Source of the DNA: Rhea pennata
Taxonomy: Eukaryota > Chordata > Aves > Rheiformes > Rheidae
Length of the DNA stretch: 64,000 nucleotides
Assembly: GCF_028389875.1 (NCBI RefSeq)
Contig: NC_084668.1
Location: 23,179,493-23,243,492, forward strand
Direction of reading: 5' to 3'
Shown here: piece after piece, positions 45,701 to 57,695 of the stretch
Layout: every line of letters begins with the position of its first letter
Position numbering within the stretch: position 1 is the first letter of the stretch
Notes under the pieces: model-generated
Seen by the model: the letters and a program-made list of their open reading frames with translations, nothing else
The model's database searches: none
Told to the model about the DNA's origin: nothing
Program-made: the position numbers and the translations under genes

Positions 45701-48700
45701 AGTAGCAAAGTTTTTGGTTGTATAGGTATTGATATAACAGATTTGAATAGCTTCCTCCCCTCCCCACCCTACAATCTTCACGCTCTCTGCATGAAGACAC
45801 TTTAAAGTTTATACCAAGTGTCACACCTGTGACTCTTTAAAATTTATACCAGGCATTCTGTTAATCTCTCTTTTTTAGCTATCATGTCCTTGTAGTTGCA
45901 ATTATATATAGTATGCTCAAATCTCTGTAAAAATTATTTGCACTTATTGGCTGCAACTTTTGAAAAAACTGTTTACAACTGTGCTGCTATGAACTCCTGA
46001 GAGTTCACGAGATCATAGTTCTCTGTGACGCTACTTACTGAAGTGCTTTTCAAATTATTAAAAGCCAAGTCTGGATAGTGCTATAAAAACAAGCAATCAA
46101 TCAAAATTGACTCTACAGATAAGTGCAAGAGCCAAAACATACCCACAGTAACTTGGCCTGCAAAGCAAAGAAGGTACGGCTTTAACTACACAGGCCATTT
46201 TTTTTCTTCCTGCTTTATAATATATGATGTCATTCTTTATCTAGATTAAAGGCTTTTTTTCTCTCTCCATCTTTGAGCATGAATACTAAAATAATCTCTA
46301 GGGAACTATCTAGTCATACTAGCTAATTCTCTGTCCTGAAGGGTCTTTTAATGTTGTGCGCGCTCCAGGAGCCAGAACAAATAGGTTAGTTGTTTATAAA
46401 AAAGGGAGTGGCCTTTTGCTCAGTGAATTGTGAAGGTGAGTTAAGCCTAAGCCAGGCCAAACGCACATTCCTTGCTCGTGGTTGTGAATGGACACCATTA
46501 AATTAAACCCTAGGCATGTAAATGGGGGTGGTAGAAAGTAGTTAACTGAAGGGTAGGAACCTGATATATTTCCAAGTGTGATTTTTTTTCTTTTGATGGC
46601 TACATAGTTTGTTCTAGATCTTTTGACAGTACTAATCTTTTAACGTTTACAGTTGATAAAACACTGGTTACTAACACAGTCTGATTAAAAAAAAAATCAT
46701 TAATTTGTTGAACTGGAAGGATTTTCATGGCCAGTAGAATATTCAGAGCCACTTTTCCTTGATTTTAGTGTAATGAATGTGTTCTCATGATATTATTTCT
46801 AGAATTTACTCTTTGAAAAAAAAACTTTTGAAAATTATACCAGTTTATAGACAGAATTGTCTATATAATCTTTATGGTTTGTTGTTATATCAGCTAATGT
46901 CTAAATTAATCCAGGAATAAGCTGTGCTGTAGTTACTGTCTGGTCCATTAGAGTATCATAGGATAATTCGGGTTGTAGGGATCCCTAAAGGTTTCCTGCC
47001 TAACCAGGTTGCTCAGGACTTTATTGAGTCTGTTTTTAAAAAGCCTCCAAGACTGTGTAACGCTGCTGGGCAACCTGTTCCAATGCTCAACTGTCTTCAT
47101 GGTGAAAGAGTTTTTCTTTATACCCAGTCTGAGCATATGTTAGTTCATCTTATACTCATTGTCTCCTGTCCTTCCACCATCCTAAGAGCCTGTCTTCATC
47201 TTCTTAACCTCCTTGTAGGTATTGGAAGGCTGCTATTATATGCTGGAATCAGTGTTATCACAGCTGGTTTAAAGATTAATTTCTAAAGAAGCAAGCACAA
47301 TTAAAAATCTTGAATATGGATTTTGATTAACACAACTTTTTAAAAAAATTTCTGTTTAAATTTTCCTTCTCTTGTAAATTCTTTCAAGAACTAATACAAA
47401 CATACATTTTGAATTACTGCTGGAATGAATAAAGGTATCTAGTTTGCCATTTAATTATTTAGGCCTTCTTTTCTTCAGCTAAATCACCAGGACAGCCCAT
47501 GCAAGTGGTATACGTACCATCACATCTCTATCACATGGTTTTTGAACTTTTCAAGGTCTGTGCAATTACCATTACACAATTTTATATACATATTTGTTTA
47601 GTGAGATTGTATTTGTTTGACTTTTTGAACCAATTCTAGATAGTAACATGCTTTTTGCAAGTGCAAGCCTCTAGCTGTCTGACTACAGGAAGATACCTAA
47701 ATACTGCATAGAAAATGAACAGCTTTGGAAGATGTCTTTTACGTAATGACTGAACATATCTGACAACTTCAGCAATAGGCTGCTTTGTTAAAATCTTCAA
47801 ATGTATAAAGGTACTAGTTAATAAAGCGATAGAGAATAAGATATACAATTTTTGGCCACCTTTAAATCTGATATAATGTGAGAGAGGGGCACTATACAGC
47901 TTTCCCCAAGCAATTTCTTCAGTCTTCCACTTTTCTTCAACTTTGTGTCATATTGCATGTACATTGCATTGTAAATAATTCTATAAATAAAACTACAGTA
48001 AAATATTTAGATGTTTATTCTAAAATATTTTGAGCAGCTCAAGTCTGTGCAGTTACCTTCTGATAAATTATACAAATACTGATACTGAACAAACCAGAAA
48101 AATATAAACGACTAATGCTAAAACTAGAAGCTTTTGTCTTGATTCTGAAATAAGCTGATAAAAATAATTTATTTTCATAAAGTGATGTCTTAAGAAAATT
48201 CACAAAATAGTAACAATAGGATTTAAGTTCTTGTACTTCAATTTGAAAATTGCAGAATGCAATGAGAGCCACCATGGAACATAATGCTGACCGATGCATT
48301 TATCCTCCAATTCATGTACATGTCACACTGGGAAATGAGGATTTAACTGTGAAGGTACAACTTTTTTTGATTATTTAGAAAGTTACTTTCATTATTTTTT
48401 TTTTTGTTGCCACAGACAGCAAATTATTAATGCTAGTTAGTGATTGATTCCAACAGTAGCTTACGTCTCATTGTGTAGCATATAAGGATCAGTAGGAAAT
48501 TCATGAAGCCATTACGTATTCATGTGGCAGGGACCATAATGAAATTTTATGCTTTTGTCATTGTCATGTTTTTGCCTAGCTTATATGCCACCATGACTGA
48601 AAAAAAAAATAGCAGCATAATACAATTGTAATGCTAGCATTTTGTAAGAGAAAATGACAGCAATATGTGAATTGTGAAGCAAAATTAAAGAAAATGAGCT

Positions 48701-50819
48701 TTGTGTATTCCATGTAGATCAAATCTGCCTGAAAGTCAGTTTCCAGAGAATTTTTTCTTTTGTACAACATCCATGTTGAATTTCAAATACCAGCTGCAAG
48801 TAACTGGCTTTTTCATATGTCTAATTAAAGTCTAGTAAAACCACTCTTATTAATGAGTTTTATCACATTTGTATTTAATTGGCACTATTCCTGAGGCATA
48901 AAGTTGAAAATATACAGAACTTGCATTTGCTGAAATCAGGAGGTGTAGATGCTGACTTCCAACAAAATTAGTTATGAATAAAATAGAAGCAGTGCAAAAA
49001 ATTAATTTTCTTGCTTCTAAGGGATTATGAATGTTTCCCATGATAGTACCTTATTTAAATGATTTGGGTGAGGTATGGAAAGGGGAGGATTCATCTCTTT
49101 CTGGTCATTGCTGTAGCTGAGAGATCAGAATTTAAGAAAATCCATGATTTAGTAAGGACAACTACATATTACATTTTATCTGAACTTTCTCTGGATCATT
49201 ATTTGAGAGATGCTGTTTTTTTATAAAAACATATTCAGGGACATAAATGGTGCATGGTCTTCCTTGTTCTAGATGAGTGATCGTGGTGGAGGCGTTCCTA
49301 TGAGGAAAATCGACAGACTATTCAACTACATGTATTCAACAGCACCACGTCCCCGTGTTGAGACATCACGAGCTACACCATTGGTATGTAAATCTTTTAT
49401 ACTTTGTCATCTTGGATATGATGAGTAGTCACAAAAAAAAGCATATAGTCGAAGCCCCTGCACTGATAACTTACAGATACAATGAGTATGACCATTTGAA
49501 TGTTACATCTTAATTCAAATACTTTTTTGAAAATAACTAGAAAATTGCATAAAACCCTAAAATACTCACAGTTATTTAAACTTTACTTAGAGATTCTTGT
49601 CTTCTCTGTCTAATGTATGGATCAACTACCTCAAGCAGAACATTTTGCTATAATGCACATGTTGCAGTAAGCATAGGACTCTAAACCCCTGTTGTGACTA
49701 CTGAATGAAAGGAAAAATAAATATAGCTGTAGCACTGGATGAAGTCTGTACTTTATTTCAATTGTACTATGCAGTTAGTTTTATCATCTCAACAAGAATG
49801 AAGGTGCACAGATGTGACAGGGCACATGAAGAATCTACTTCTGTCTAATATGAGCTTAACTAAGTGAACGTAGACCTTACTAAATTTTATAGCTTCACAA
49901 GAAATATTTTATTCTCTCAGTTAGAATCTCTTAACAGTTCTCCTTGAATTTGTTCTCAAATAGAATCATAGAATCAGTAAGGTTGGAAGGGACCTCTGGA
50001 GACCATCTAGTCCAACCTCCCTGCTCAGCAGGATCACCTAGAGCATATTAGACAGGGTTGCGTCCAGGTGGGCCTTGAAGATCTCCAGAGGAGACTCCAC
50101 AACCTCTCTGGGCAACCTGTTCCAGTGCTCCATCACTCTCACAGGGAAGAAATTCCCCCTCAAGTTCAGGCGGAACTTCCTGTGCTTCAATTTCTGCTCA
50201 TTGCCTCTTGTCCTGTCACACGGAACAACTGAAAAGAGTTTGTCCCTGTCCCTTTGACACCCTCCCTTCAGGTACTTACTTATAGCATCATTATGCTACA
50301 GCATCATTCAACTCATGTATTTTTAAATGCATAGTTTTCGCATCTATTTGACTGTGCAACTCAGTAAACACTAGATCCTTAAAAGATACTACTCAAAGTG
50401 AGTAGATAGAAGAAGTAATCAGGTTTGTCCTGGTGCTGCAGACAAGGCCTGTTAGAATTTCAGTGTAAACTACAAATTCATAAAAGTTGCTTCTTGAACC
50501 TTTTCATAAGTATTGACGATGAAATGCATCTTAGACTTCTATCTTCTTAAGATTAGCAGCTCTATTTGGCATAAGGTAGAGTTCATACTCCTTTCTGTAA
50601 CAGTGTCAGCTCTTTTTGGAAAAGCTACCAACAATATAAGAAATGTTGTCTAGTAGCCCCTTTAACAAGGGAATCAGTTTTCTCATTGTAATCATAATCA
50701 TCCATACTTTCTTCCATTTCTGGGTAAATATAAGGGAGACATTAGGCCTAACATCTGAACTCCTTATCCTACTGTCAAGCATCATGCATAGTTTGTCTCT
50801 TTGCATTTTGGACTTAAAA

Positions 50820-50860
<41 letters not shown>

Positions 50861-51315
50861 CAACACTGTTTCAGATTGATGCAATTAATGGAAATACACT
50901 TTTTTCTTTTTTTGCTTGCTATCCTTCTTCTGGATCAGGCTGGATTTGGTTATGGTTTGCCCATATCACGTCTATATGCACAGTACTTCCAAGGAGACTT
51001 GAAACTGTATTCCTTAGAAGGTTATGGTACAGATGCAGTTATTTACATAAAGGTATGACTTAACACTTTACCATTTTAAATTCATAATCAGCTCTAACTG
51101 CTAATGGATATCTTTGTTCTGTTGGTATAACTTTGATTCACAAATCAGTCATCTAATGTCTTCTCCTTTTACAGGCCTTATCAACAGAATCAGTTGAAAG
51201 ACTACCTGTATATAACAAAGCAGCCTGGAAACATTATAAGGCAAACCATGAAGCAGATGATTGGTGTGTGCCAAGCAGTGAACCCAAGGACATGACTACT
51301 TTTCGCAGTATATGA
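39590..51315 (+). CDS. PDK1: Pyruvate dehydrogenase kinase 1, complete coding region (11 exons)
   Basis: This mitochondrial-matrix kinase phosphorylates the E1-alpha subunit of the pyruvate dehydrogenase complex and so limits entry of pyruvate carbon into the citric acid cycle. The eleven exons join in frame to 408 residues. The catalytic core is a GHKL-type ATPase fold: N box with [14 protein letters not shown] (about residues 251-264), G1 box DRGGG (about 290-294), and G2 box [16 protein letters not shown]. The [11 protein letters not shown] segment is in exon 4, and a DW dyad (ADDW) lies near the C terminus. The isoform call over PDK2/3/4 rests on [20 protein letters not shown] and the C-terminal MTTFRS. 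The start ATG at 39590 has a GCCGCC context. Human PDK1 is 436 residues as I recall; most of the difference is a shorter presequence. Confidence 0.97.
42280..42421 (+). CDS. PDK1: PDK1 exon 2
   Basis: The acceptor is gttttag and the donor is gtaaga. The exon encodes [20 protein letters not shown] to PSVQLVQSW, in the N-terminal helical domain. Confidence 0.96.
43905..43976 (+). CDS. PDK1: PDK1 exon 3
   Basis: The acceptor is ttaaag and the donor is gtaagg. This 72-base exon encodes [20 protein letters not shown] to AIQ in the helical domain. Confidence 0.95.
44585..44769 (+). CDS. PDK1: PDK1 exon 4
   Basis: The acceptor is attttag and the donor is gtaagt. The exon encodes [20 protein letters not shown] to RMLLNQH, the four-helix domain with the conserved [11 protein letters not shown] segment. 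Confidence 0.96.
45050..45139 (+). CDS. PDK1: PDK1 exon 5
   Basis: The acceptor is ttggcag and the donor is gtaaat. The exon encodes [20 protein letters not shown] to VVEVIK. The GGK loop is two residues shorter than in human PDK1 as I recall it. Confidence 0.95.
45424..45501 (+). CDS. PDK1: PDK1 exon 6
   Basis: The acceptor is tcatag and the donor is gtaagt. The exon encodes [20 protein letters not shown] to LEELN. Confidence 0.95.
46950..47240 (-). mobile_element. CR1 LINE fragment, antisense, older
   Basis: The minus strand reads as diverged CR1 3' sequence, including the phrase [14 protein letters not shown]-like (compare HWNRLP in the other copies). The 3' end faces left near 46950 with a decayed ATAGGAT-type tail. 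It lies in PDK1 intron 6. It is more diverged than the other three copies. Confidence 0.8.
47479..47555 (+). CDS. PDK1: PDK1 exon 7
   Basis: The acceptor is cttcag and the donor is gtctgt. The exon encodes [20 protein letters not shown] to FELFK and leads into the ATP-binding N box. Confidence 0.95.
48256..48354 (+). CDS. PDK1: PDK1 exon 8 (N box)
   Basis: The acceptor is ttgcag and the donor is gtacaa. The exon encodes [20 protein letters not shown] to GNEDLTVK. Its first residue is the magnesium-binding asparagine of the GHKL N box. Confidence 0.96.
49273..49383 (+). CDS. PDK1: PDK1 exon 9 (G1 box)
   Basis: The acceptor is ttctag and the donor is gtatgt. The exon encodes [20 protein letters not shown] to SRATPL, with the DRGGG ATP-lid motif. 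Confidence 0.96.
49964..50284 (-). mobile_element. CR1 LINE fragment, antisense
   Basis: The left end reads TAGAATCATAGAATCA, the reverse complement of the avian CR1 3' tail. It is followed by the typical GGTTGGAAGGGACCTCTGGA and CAACCTCTCTGGGCAACCTG stretches. The copy is 5'-truncated near 50284 inside PDK1 intron 9. Confidence 0.92.
50283..50298. repeat. Small hairpin at CR1 5' end
   Basis: TAGCAT (50283-50288) pairs with ATGCTA (50293-50298) around a 4-base loop, directly beyond the truncated 5' end of the CR1 copy. Confidence 0.7.
50824..50858. repeat. A homopolymer (35)
   Basis: This uninterrupted A run ends 80 bases before PDK1 exon 10. It is likely length-variable and a sequencing-error hotspot. 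Confidence 0.88.
50939..51052 (+). CDS. PDK1: PDK1 exon 10 (G2 box)
   Basis: The acceptor is gatcag and the donor is gtatga. The exon encodes [20 protein letters not shown] to DAVIYIK, with the GxGxG ATP-binding motif. A 35-base A run lies about 80 bases upstream in the intron. Confidence 0.96.
51175..51315 (+). CDS. PDK1: PDK1 exon 11 (terminal)
   Basis: The acceptor is tttacag. The exon encodes [20 protein letters not shown] to MTTFRSI and the stop TGA at 51313-51315. It contains the DW dyad used in dimer/lipoyl contacts. Confidence 0.96.
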   Translation, partial: ALSTESVERLPVYNKAAWKHYKANHEADDWCVPSSEPKDMTTFRSI

Positions 51316-51540
51316 ACTTCTGAGGAAAAAAATTATAAGTAGATGTATGTTTATAAAGGGAATTAAAAAAAAAAAAAAAACAAAAAACTCTGGGTTACAA
51401 GAAGTAACTTAGCCATATTTGATATGTGAAAATCAATTTAAGTAAGAAGTTCAAATTACTGTTTTCTGCCAGTATGCAGAAGAATTAAAAACTGTACATG
51501 CTTTCAGTTTTTCAATAAAGAAGGTCACACTTAATTTGTT
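51316..51540 (+). other. PDK1: PDK1 proximal 3'UTR
   Basis: Non-coding sequence after the stop, with an A run at about 51364-51380, ending near the first AATAAA (51514-51519). Longer forms are possible: further AATAAA hexamers are at 52222-52227 and 53918-53923. Confidence 0.6.
51514..51519 (+). terminator. PDK1 poly(A) signal (proximal)
   Basis: This is an AATAAA hexamer about 200 bases after the PDK1 stop, followed by a T-containing stretch. It is the simplest 3' end; downstream hexamers at 52222 and 53918 may serve long isoforms. Confidence 0.6.
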
Positions 51541-54500
51541 CCACCTTCTATTTATGACTTTTTTCAGTAGCTAAATCTAGGGAACAGTAATTTCAGGTTT
51601 TATAGGGACCAATGCAACCTATTTCATATCTAATGAAATGAGGGTAATTAATATAATTACAAAATTCTTTTAATAGAAGAACTATTGAAAGTTCACCAGA
51701 GGAAATTTGTCATTACAGAGCGTACCAGATTAATGAAAAGCTCAACGCTATACCTTTGCAGCTGTATGGCACGTTTTATTCCTTGATTCTCAAGCATGCT
51801 AATGTCTTACTTTCTGAAACTAGAAATTTTGCCTAAACTTTATATTCAAAGTTTTTTTGCAGCTGTAGAAATAACCACATTTGGGTCTCTAGAAGTTTAA
51901 AACAACAAAAAACCAAAAAGAAGAAGTTTTAGCTGCTGCCATTGGTATAATGTATCTCAGGTATGTGGTATTAGTCATATTCCTTTATAGTACTTGGTTG
52001 TAATGTGAATATTTAATACATGTGAAAAACTTACCTTTCCGTGATCATTGTTAACTAGCACATACTGTTGGCTTGTATACAGTAAATATATAATGTCTTG
52101 TAATGTTTGCTTATATTTCTGTAGGTAATACCAAAACACAGTATCAGTGTTATAGCATCAGTAATATGATTTCAGACTCTGGGAAATGTCAGGTTACAGC
52201 TGTAAGTGAAAACTTATTTTTAATAAACAAACAGACTTTTAATATTTGCCCTTTCTAGGGCATCTCTGTTACTTTGACAGTAGAAACTAGCTTCTCAGGA
52301 GTATTTTAAAAACGTGGAATTAACAGTTTTTGAAAATACTTTTGTATTTGTGATGTGATTCTGGCTTTGTTTATGTGATAATTTGAAGTCATACTATAAC
52401 ATAAATAAGGTAAGCAGGACGAATCTATCAGTTGAAGGTATATTGTCAAAACGACATATTGGAGAGGAGAATGAGTATTACATTTCAGGTACGCAGTCCT
52501 TCTCTAATGAAGGACACAACTTCTCTTGATGCCTACAGTGCCAATTTTGTTCAAATCATACACATTTATGTTGCACCTTTGATTCCTATTATTCCTGAAC
52601 ATTTTGGCAATGATGCAGTTAATGATGTTTAAAATCTCAACCTCTTCCTCAGATAACTTGCAACAAATATGAGACTCAGTATTAGAAGACAAGCATGATC
52701 CATCTCACAAATAATAAGCCTAAATTTTGCTAGTTTACAAGATCAGCTCAGAGAAGAGAGTGATAAAAATACCACCCTCAAGTGAAGGGAATAGCTTCAG
52801 AATATATAGAGAATAGCTTTCTTTAAACTTTAATGCTTTTATTGTTTCTATAGATCACACTCTTCTAGTTGTAGCTGAGCCAGATTAAAGGTTATCACCA
52901 TACCTGTGGCCTTCCTAGCCCAGTTCTGCAAAACAGGATAGTTTTATACCCTGTTCAGGCTAACATAGGTCACTTTAACAGGAATGAATTGCAGAATGAT
53001 TACATTTGCAGTTGCACTGACACTCTGCAGGAGGATTAATCCATCTTAATGGCAACCTAGACAGCACATGTAACTGTTCCACCCAAGCTTGTGTGCATGT
53101 AGAGAGGTCCTCGTTTACTTACCTTACAAGGATGTGAGGTGGTGACTTTGAGGTACCTTTCAAACTGCATGGCTACAAGGGAGGAGAATATATAGCTGTT
53201 TCCTTCTTCAAATTGTATTTGCTGTAAAATGTGGCATTTGTAAAAGTTAGAAGAACCGTTTGCAGCTACTGTTTTTGCTAAACCAAAGCTGAAAGATACA
53301 GCAAGGGATTTTTAAAAACTCAACTCTGAAGCTGAATTTTAATTCTAGCTGTTCTGCTAAGTTTTAAATGTTAAACTATTTAAATAGCTTATTTGAACTG
53401 ATTTTAGTAATATCTGAGAAGTATGATAAAAGTTTCTGAAGAAAAGCTACAACAATTTGTTTCCTAGAAAATCTTTCAAAAGATTCCGTATGGTATTACT
53501 GAAATAAAAATCTTTCCATGCTGTCTCAGCTAGCTACAGATTGCATTCTGATTATTAAGAGTAACTTACCTGTAATTACACTTTATTTTTCCCCTTCTTC
53601 CAATGATTGTGGTGAAAACAGTGTAGTATATTTTGGTTTACAATATTTAATCCTACTCATAGGCTTAATCTCTTTCTTTTGATTTACATGGATTACAGCC
53701 TTTGGTTCAGAAGATGGATATAACATTTTCATTATTGTATTGAAGTCATTGCTAGCACACTGGTTAAAACAAATCATTGTAGAAAAGTAGTATAATGGCT
53801 CAACTATCAAAATGCTGAGATTAATAGTTTTGAATGAAAATGGCCTCAGTCTTGCACTGTGAAATTAATCTTGGTTTATATTAACTTAATTTTTTGGAAG
53901 AGTCAGTGCATTTATTCAATAAAATTTATTTAAAAAATTAGACTTTCAGTTGAGTGATTCTTTGTGGCTTTATACTAAGCTTGTTCTGTGGAGTCAGCTT
54001 TCTAGTTTAACATCTGACAGGTGTTAAATGCTGCAGTCTGTGTTAATCGGTGCTCTTATGCCCACATACCAGGTGAGCTTATCGTCACTGCTACAGCCCC
54101 GTTCAACTGCAAGAGCCCTGCACACAAGCAAACCTTTGAAGCCATTATTTCCACTTGTCTGGTTCCTGAAAAACAAACTCTCCACAAAGTGCAACATTGA
54201 GCTCAGTTGGCTTAGAAGAATAAGAACAGATGTCGTACCAATATTCCCAGCTCTAGCTGAAAGCACTTCACTGAAAAATAAACTCTCTTGACTGAATTAG
54301 CCAAAGGTGCAATTTTAGGCATACGACCCTAAAGATCTGACCAGTCCATATTTTTCCTAATTCTCTTCTATCAGTAGGGCAGCTTCTCCTTGCTGGCTCA
54401 AGGTCTGTAAGATTTAAGTACGAATTCAAATCCACTGTAAAAAAGTAAGAGTTAAATCTTGACAAAATAATTGTTTCTTAATGCATAGAACTGCAAATAG

Positions 54501-55759
54501 AACTTCTGTTTAGGAGTCATTACCACCAAGATTTTTTAACCTTTATTTTGGAAATGCGTGGTGTTCAGGAGCATTTCCACACAATCCTTTTACTGAAATT
54601 CAGAAAAGACAGTATTTATAAAAAAAAAAAATAAAAAAACAAAAAAAAAAAGTGAAACACCAATTGGGAAGTTCATTCATTTAATTAAAATGAAAAACAG
54701 TCCATAGATTTAAAGGAGAACTTGGTCCACATAAATGAATTATTTTTGTTCTAGTCCACTCTATGATGGAATTTATACATTTACTTAATGTTTCTGAAAT
54801 AATCTAATTAATGAAGTGCTGTTGCAGTATCTCCATAAGACAGTATGTAAATATACAAACATCAATTCATTTTCTAAACTATTGTGGGAATCAAATCCTC
54901 CTTTAAAGAGAAATAATCTGCAGTCTACAATCAAACACTTAAATACAATGCAGACACCCAGTGCTCCAGTGATAATTTTCCCTACAATTTTTCCCTCAGT
55001 ATTTTAAGTTTGAAAAACAGCATAGTTTAAAATTAGCAAATATATAAATTTGGTCCGCAAAAATAGCAAGTAGAAAAGAGAAATACATGTATTGCAAATT
55101 GATCTTATTCATAGCATAAATCTATAAAACTAGGTATTATTTAGGAAAAATAGGTTAAAAAAGATCTTATTTATATGTTTAAACTTTGTCCCAACACCAT
55201 ACAGGGTAGTGTACAGAAAATTTAATGTTTTAATTAACATAAGTAGTTTATAAAAACTACTTAATATTTCTGGTTATTTTCTCAGTAAACTGCAACACAT
55301 GGAATTCAAAACAATGTGTTACTACAGTGGATTTAAAATAAAAAAAGGAAAGGACAATCTCTGAGAAATACAAGAACTCAAAGAAAAAATTTCATAAATT
55401 TGAAATACATGCTTTCTTTTTTAAATTAATTTGACATTACTGTTTTCTTAAACTTAATTTTTACTATACAACTTTAGTGGCAACAGATAGACAGACTGTC
55501 ACAGACTGAATTTGTTGGCAGGATTTTTCTATTGTCCCTATATCAAATTCAACTCTATATCAAATGCCAGTTGACTAATATTGGAATGATTTTTAATTCA
55601 ATAGTCTATTCTCCACAAACATCTATCAAATTTAATGAAAAGGGTATGTGGTTTGTTTCTTAATCAGTCTTAAAAGCACAAATAGCACTTAAGGCAGAAA
55701 GTTAAGTTATTGTCTATTAGTACTGGCAGAGTCAACTAGGAATAAAAATACTGAAAACA
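51541..55759. other. Interval between convergent PDK1 and neurabin-like gene
   Basis: AT-rich sequence with no recognisable coding exon on either strand. It may include extended PDK1 3'UTR up to the AATAAA at 53918-53923. An A-rich simple tract is at about 54620-54650. Confidence 0.6.
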
Positions 55760-55765
55760 TTTATT
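55760..55765 (-). terminator. Candidate poly(A) signal, neurabin-like gene
   Basis: Plus-strand TTTATT is AATAAA on the minus strand, about 170 bases after the minus-strand stop codon. This is a plausible 3' end for the neurabin-like gene. Confidence 0.45.
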
Positions 55766-55936
55766 TCATTTCAATGGGTTGTAATGGGGAGGGACTATTA
55801 CTAAAAAGTAAAAAAACCCCAAGCCCTACCATGTTAGACTGTTGCACTTTCCTTCCTCCCTCAATTGTACAATTATATACAAGTCTGCTGAACTTCAAGA
55901 TGAAGCAAGCCTGTGCTAAGAATAAATCGGGTCATT

Positions 55937-56104
55937 TTAGCAGCTTGATTCAAGAGTGGTTACCCCTCTGCCACTCTTGCGAACTTCTCGCTCCTTCTTT
56001 TGTACTTTTTCCTTCTGTTTTTCCAGTTTTTCTTGTGTTTTTTTAATATCCTTAATTTTTTTCTTTATTGTTGATCGGTCATTTTGACTGGAAACTCCTA
56101 AAGC
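55937..56104 (-). CDS. Neurabin/spinophilin-like gene, terminal exon
   Basis: The minus-strand acceptor is cccaaag. The exon encodes ALGVSSQNDRSTIKKKIKDI, then a charged heptad-like stretch (KKTQEKLEKQKEKVQKKERE) and a short tail ending LESSC, with stop TAA at 55937-55939. It completes the SAM domain begun in the upstream exon and adds the C-terminal coiled coil typical of neurabins. Joining to the upstream exon is in phase 0. The gene converges on PDK1. Confidence 0.88.
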   Translation of the reverse strand, partial: ALGVSSQNDRSTIKKKIKDIKKTQEKLEKQKEKVQKKEREVRKSGRGVTTLESSC

Positions 56105-57437
56105 CTTTGGGAGAAAAAAGAAAAGGACTTTGTTACTATATATATATTTTTTAAACTTCAAAGCATATTGCTTCAGCACCAACAGTTTAAGAAAGGGTTG
56201 TTCACTTTGCTGCATGATAAACAGACTAAGTCCTCAAGGGCATCATTAATGATCATCTCCGTAGCAAAAGTAATAAGGAAAAGGTGGTCTACTCTTCTTT
56301 AGCTGTAAAATAACAGCTTCTCATTGCATTTTACATACAGATAGACATGTGAAAATTTCTATTAAGTAACATACTAAGAAAAGTAATCATTCAAAAATAT
56401 TTTCATAGCTTCTTTTATACAGCAGTGATTCATATTCTCTAACCACCGTTTAACTTTTGTTAACTACCTTTTTTTGTAACCTAGGAAGGTTGCTGAACTC
56501 AGATCAGTCAGCTGTAGTTTTTAACTGCTTGAGAAAAATCCAGTCCATGAACGCAGATTCCAGAAAGCTCACGTTTCTTTTGAAATTGCATAGCAAATAA
56601 AAGGTAACTCAGGGAATGAAAAAACTCCAATAACCACCCATAAAAACTTAATACTGTGAAAAACAACCCAAAACCTCAACTGTTTTTTGCTTCTTCCTGC
56701 TACTCTTGAGAAAGTGACACTACTTAAAGACAAAAATCCCCCCCACAACACAATAGTAGCTCAAAATTTTTTCTTCCACATACATTAATGAGTTATGTCA
56801 ACAGTGAGCCAATGAAGCTTCTTGGTAACAAGACCTATGTACTGTAAATGATCAGATTTCAGAGATATTTCTTTGATGATGTACCATTAAAATTGTGACT
56901 ATCTACTTTTTCAAGATTAATCATTTTTATCAATATGTAGTATGCTAACTTACTCGATATGCTACTCCTTAGCCTGCCTGTCATTGCTCATCTTTAACTC
57001 ATCTCCCATACAAAGGCTACTTTTCCTTTTGTCTACTTTTGCACAGTGTTGTCTATATTTTGCATTAACTGGACACATGTTCATTTTAAAATAAGCAAGT
57101 ATTCAATGCATAGTCAGCGCACTTTGATTTTTAGATCAGCAGATGGCAGTATCTGATTTCAAGTGACAAGATGGTGCTACAACACTACAGAACTCCTAGT
57201 GACATTAAGTGTAAATCAAATTTTAAGCATCAACATCACAAGTTTCTCAAATTATAAATATTCATGTGACAAACTTCAGTCAAGTATTTTCTCTGCATCC
57301 AAAGACACGTTTATTTAGCAACATAAAGGAAATATAGTGTATATGTCTATTGTATACTATTGTACTGGATCTTGTTTTCTTCACCTTATGCTGAGATGGG
57401 TTATAAACTTATCAAGCCTCTTGTGGGAATTACTTAT

Positions 57438-57456
57438 AAAAAAAAAAAAAAAAAAA
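57438..57456. repeat. A homopolymer (19)
   Basis: An A run in the intron between the last two exons of the neurabin-like gene. Confidence 0.85.
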
Positions 57457-57695
57457 CCCAAAAATCCAAACTTCCTCAAGCTACCAACAAGGACAAAATA
57501 TTTTATATTTTCCTAACGAAAAAAATAGGAATCTCAATTATTAAATTCTCATTGATCAGTATATTGTGTTTTAAAACCATAATTCTATCTCTAAAAATTC
57601 ATGAAGACAAGAAACTAGAAAGACTTCATGGGTAAAAACATCTGAGTAAGCACTGAAATTACAGATTACAGATGCATACTGGAATAGCCACATAC

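Larger units (their letters stand above)
39708..51174 (+). other. PDK1: PDK1 introns
   Basis: The first 300 bases of intron 1 continue the CpG island; the rest is AT-rich. Recognisable content consists of antisense CR1 fragments at about 46950-47240 and 49964-50284 and an A35 run at 50824-50858. The introns 39708-42279, 42422-43904 and 45502-47478 show no other gene. Confidence 0.75.
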
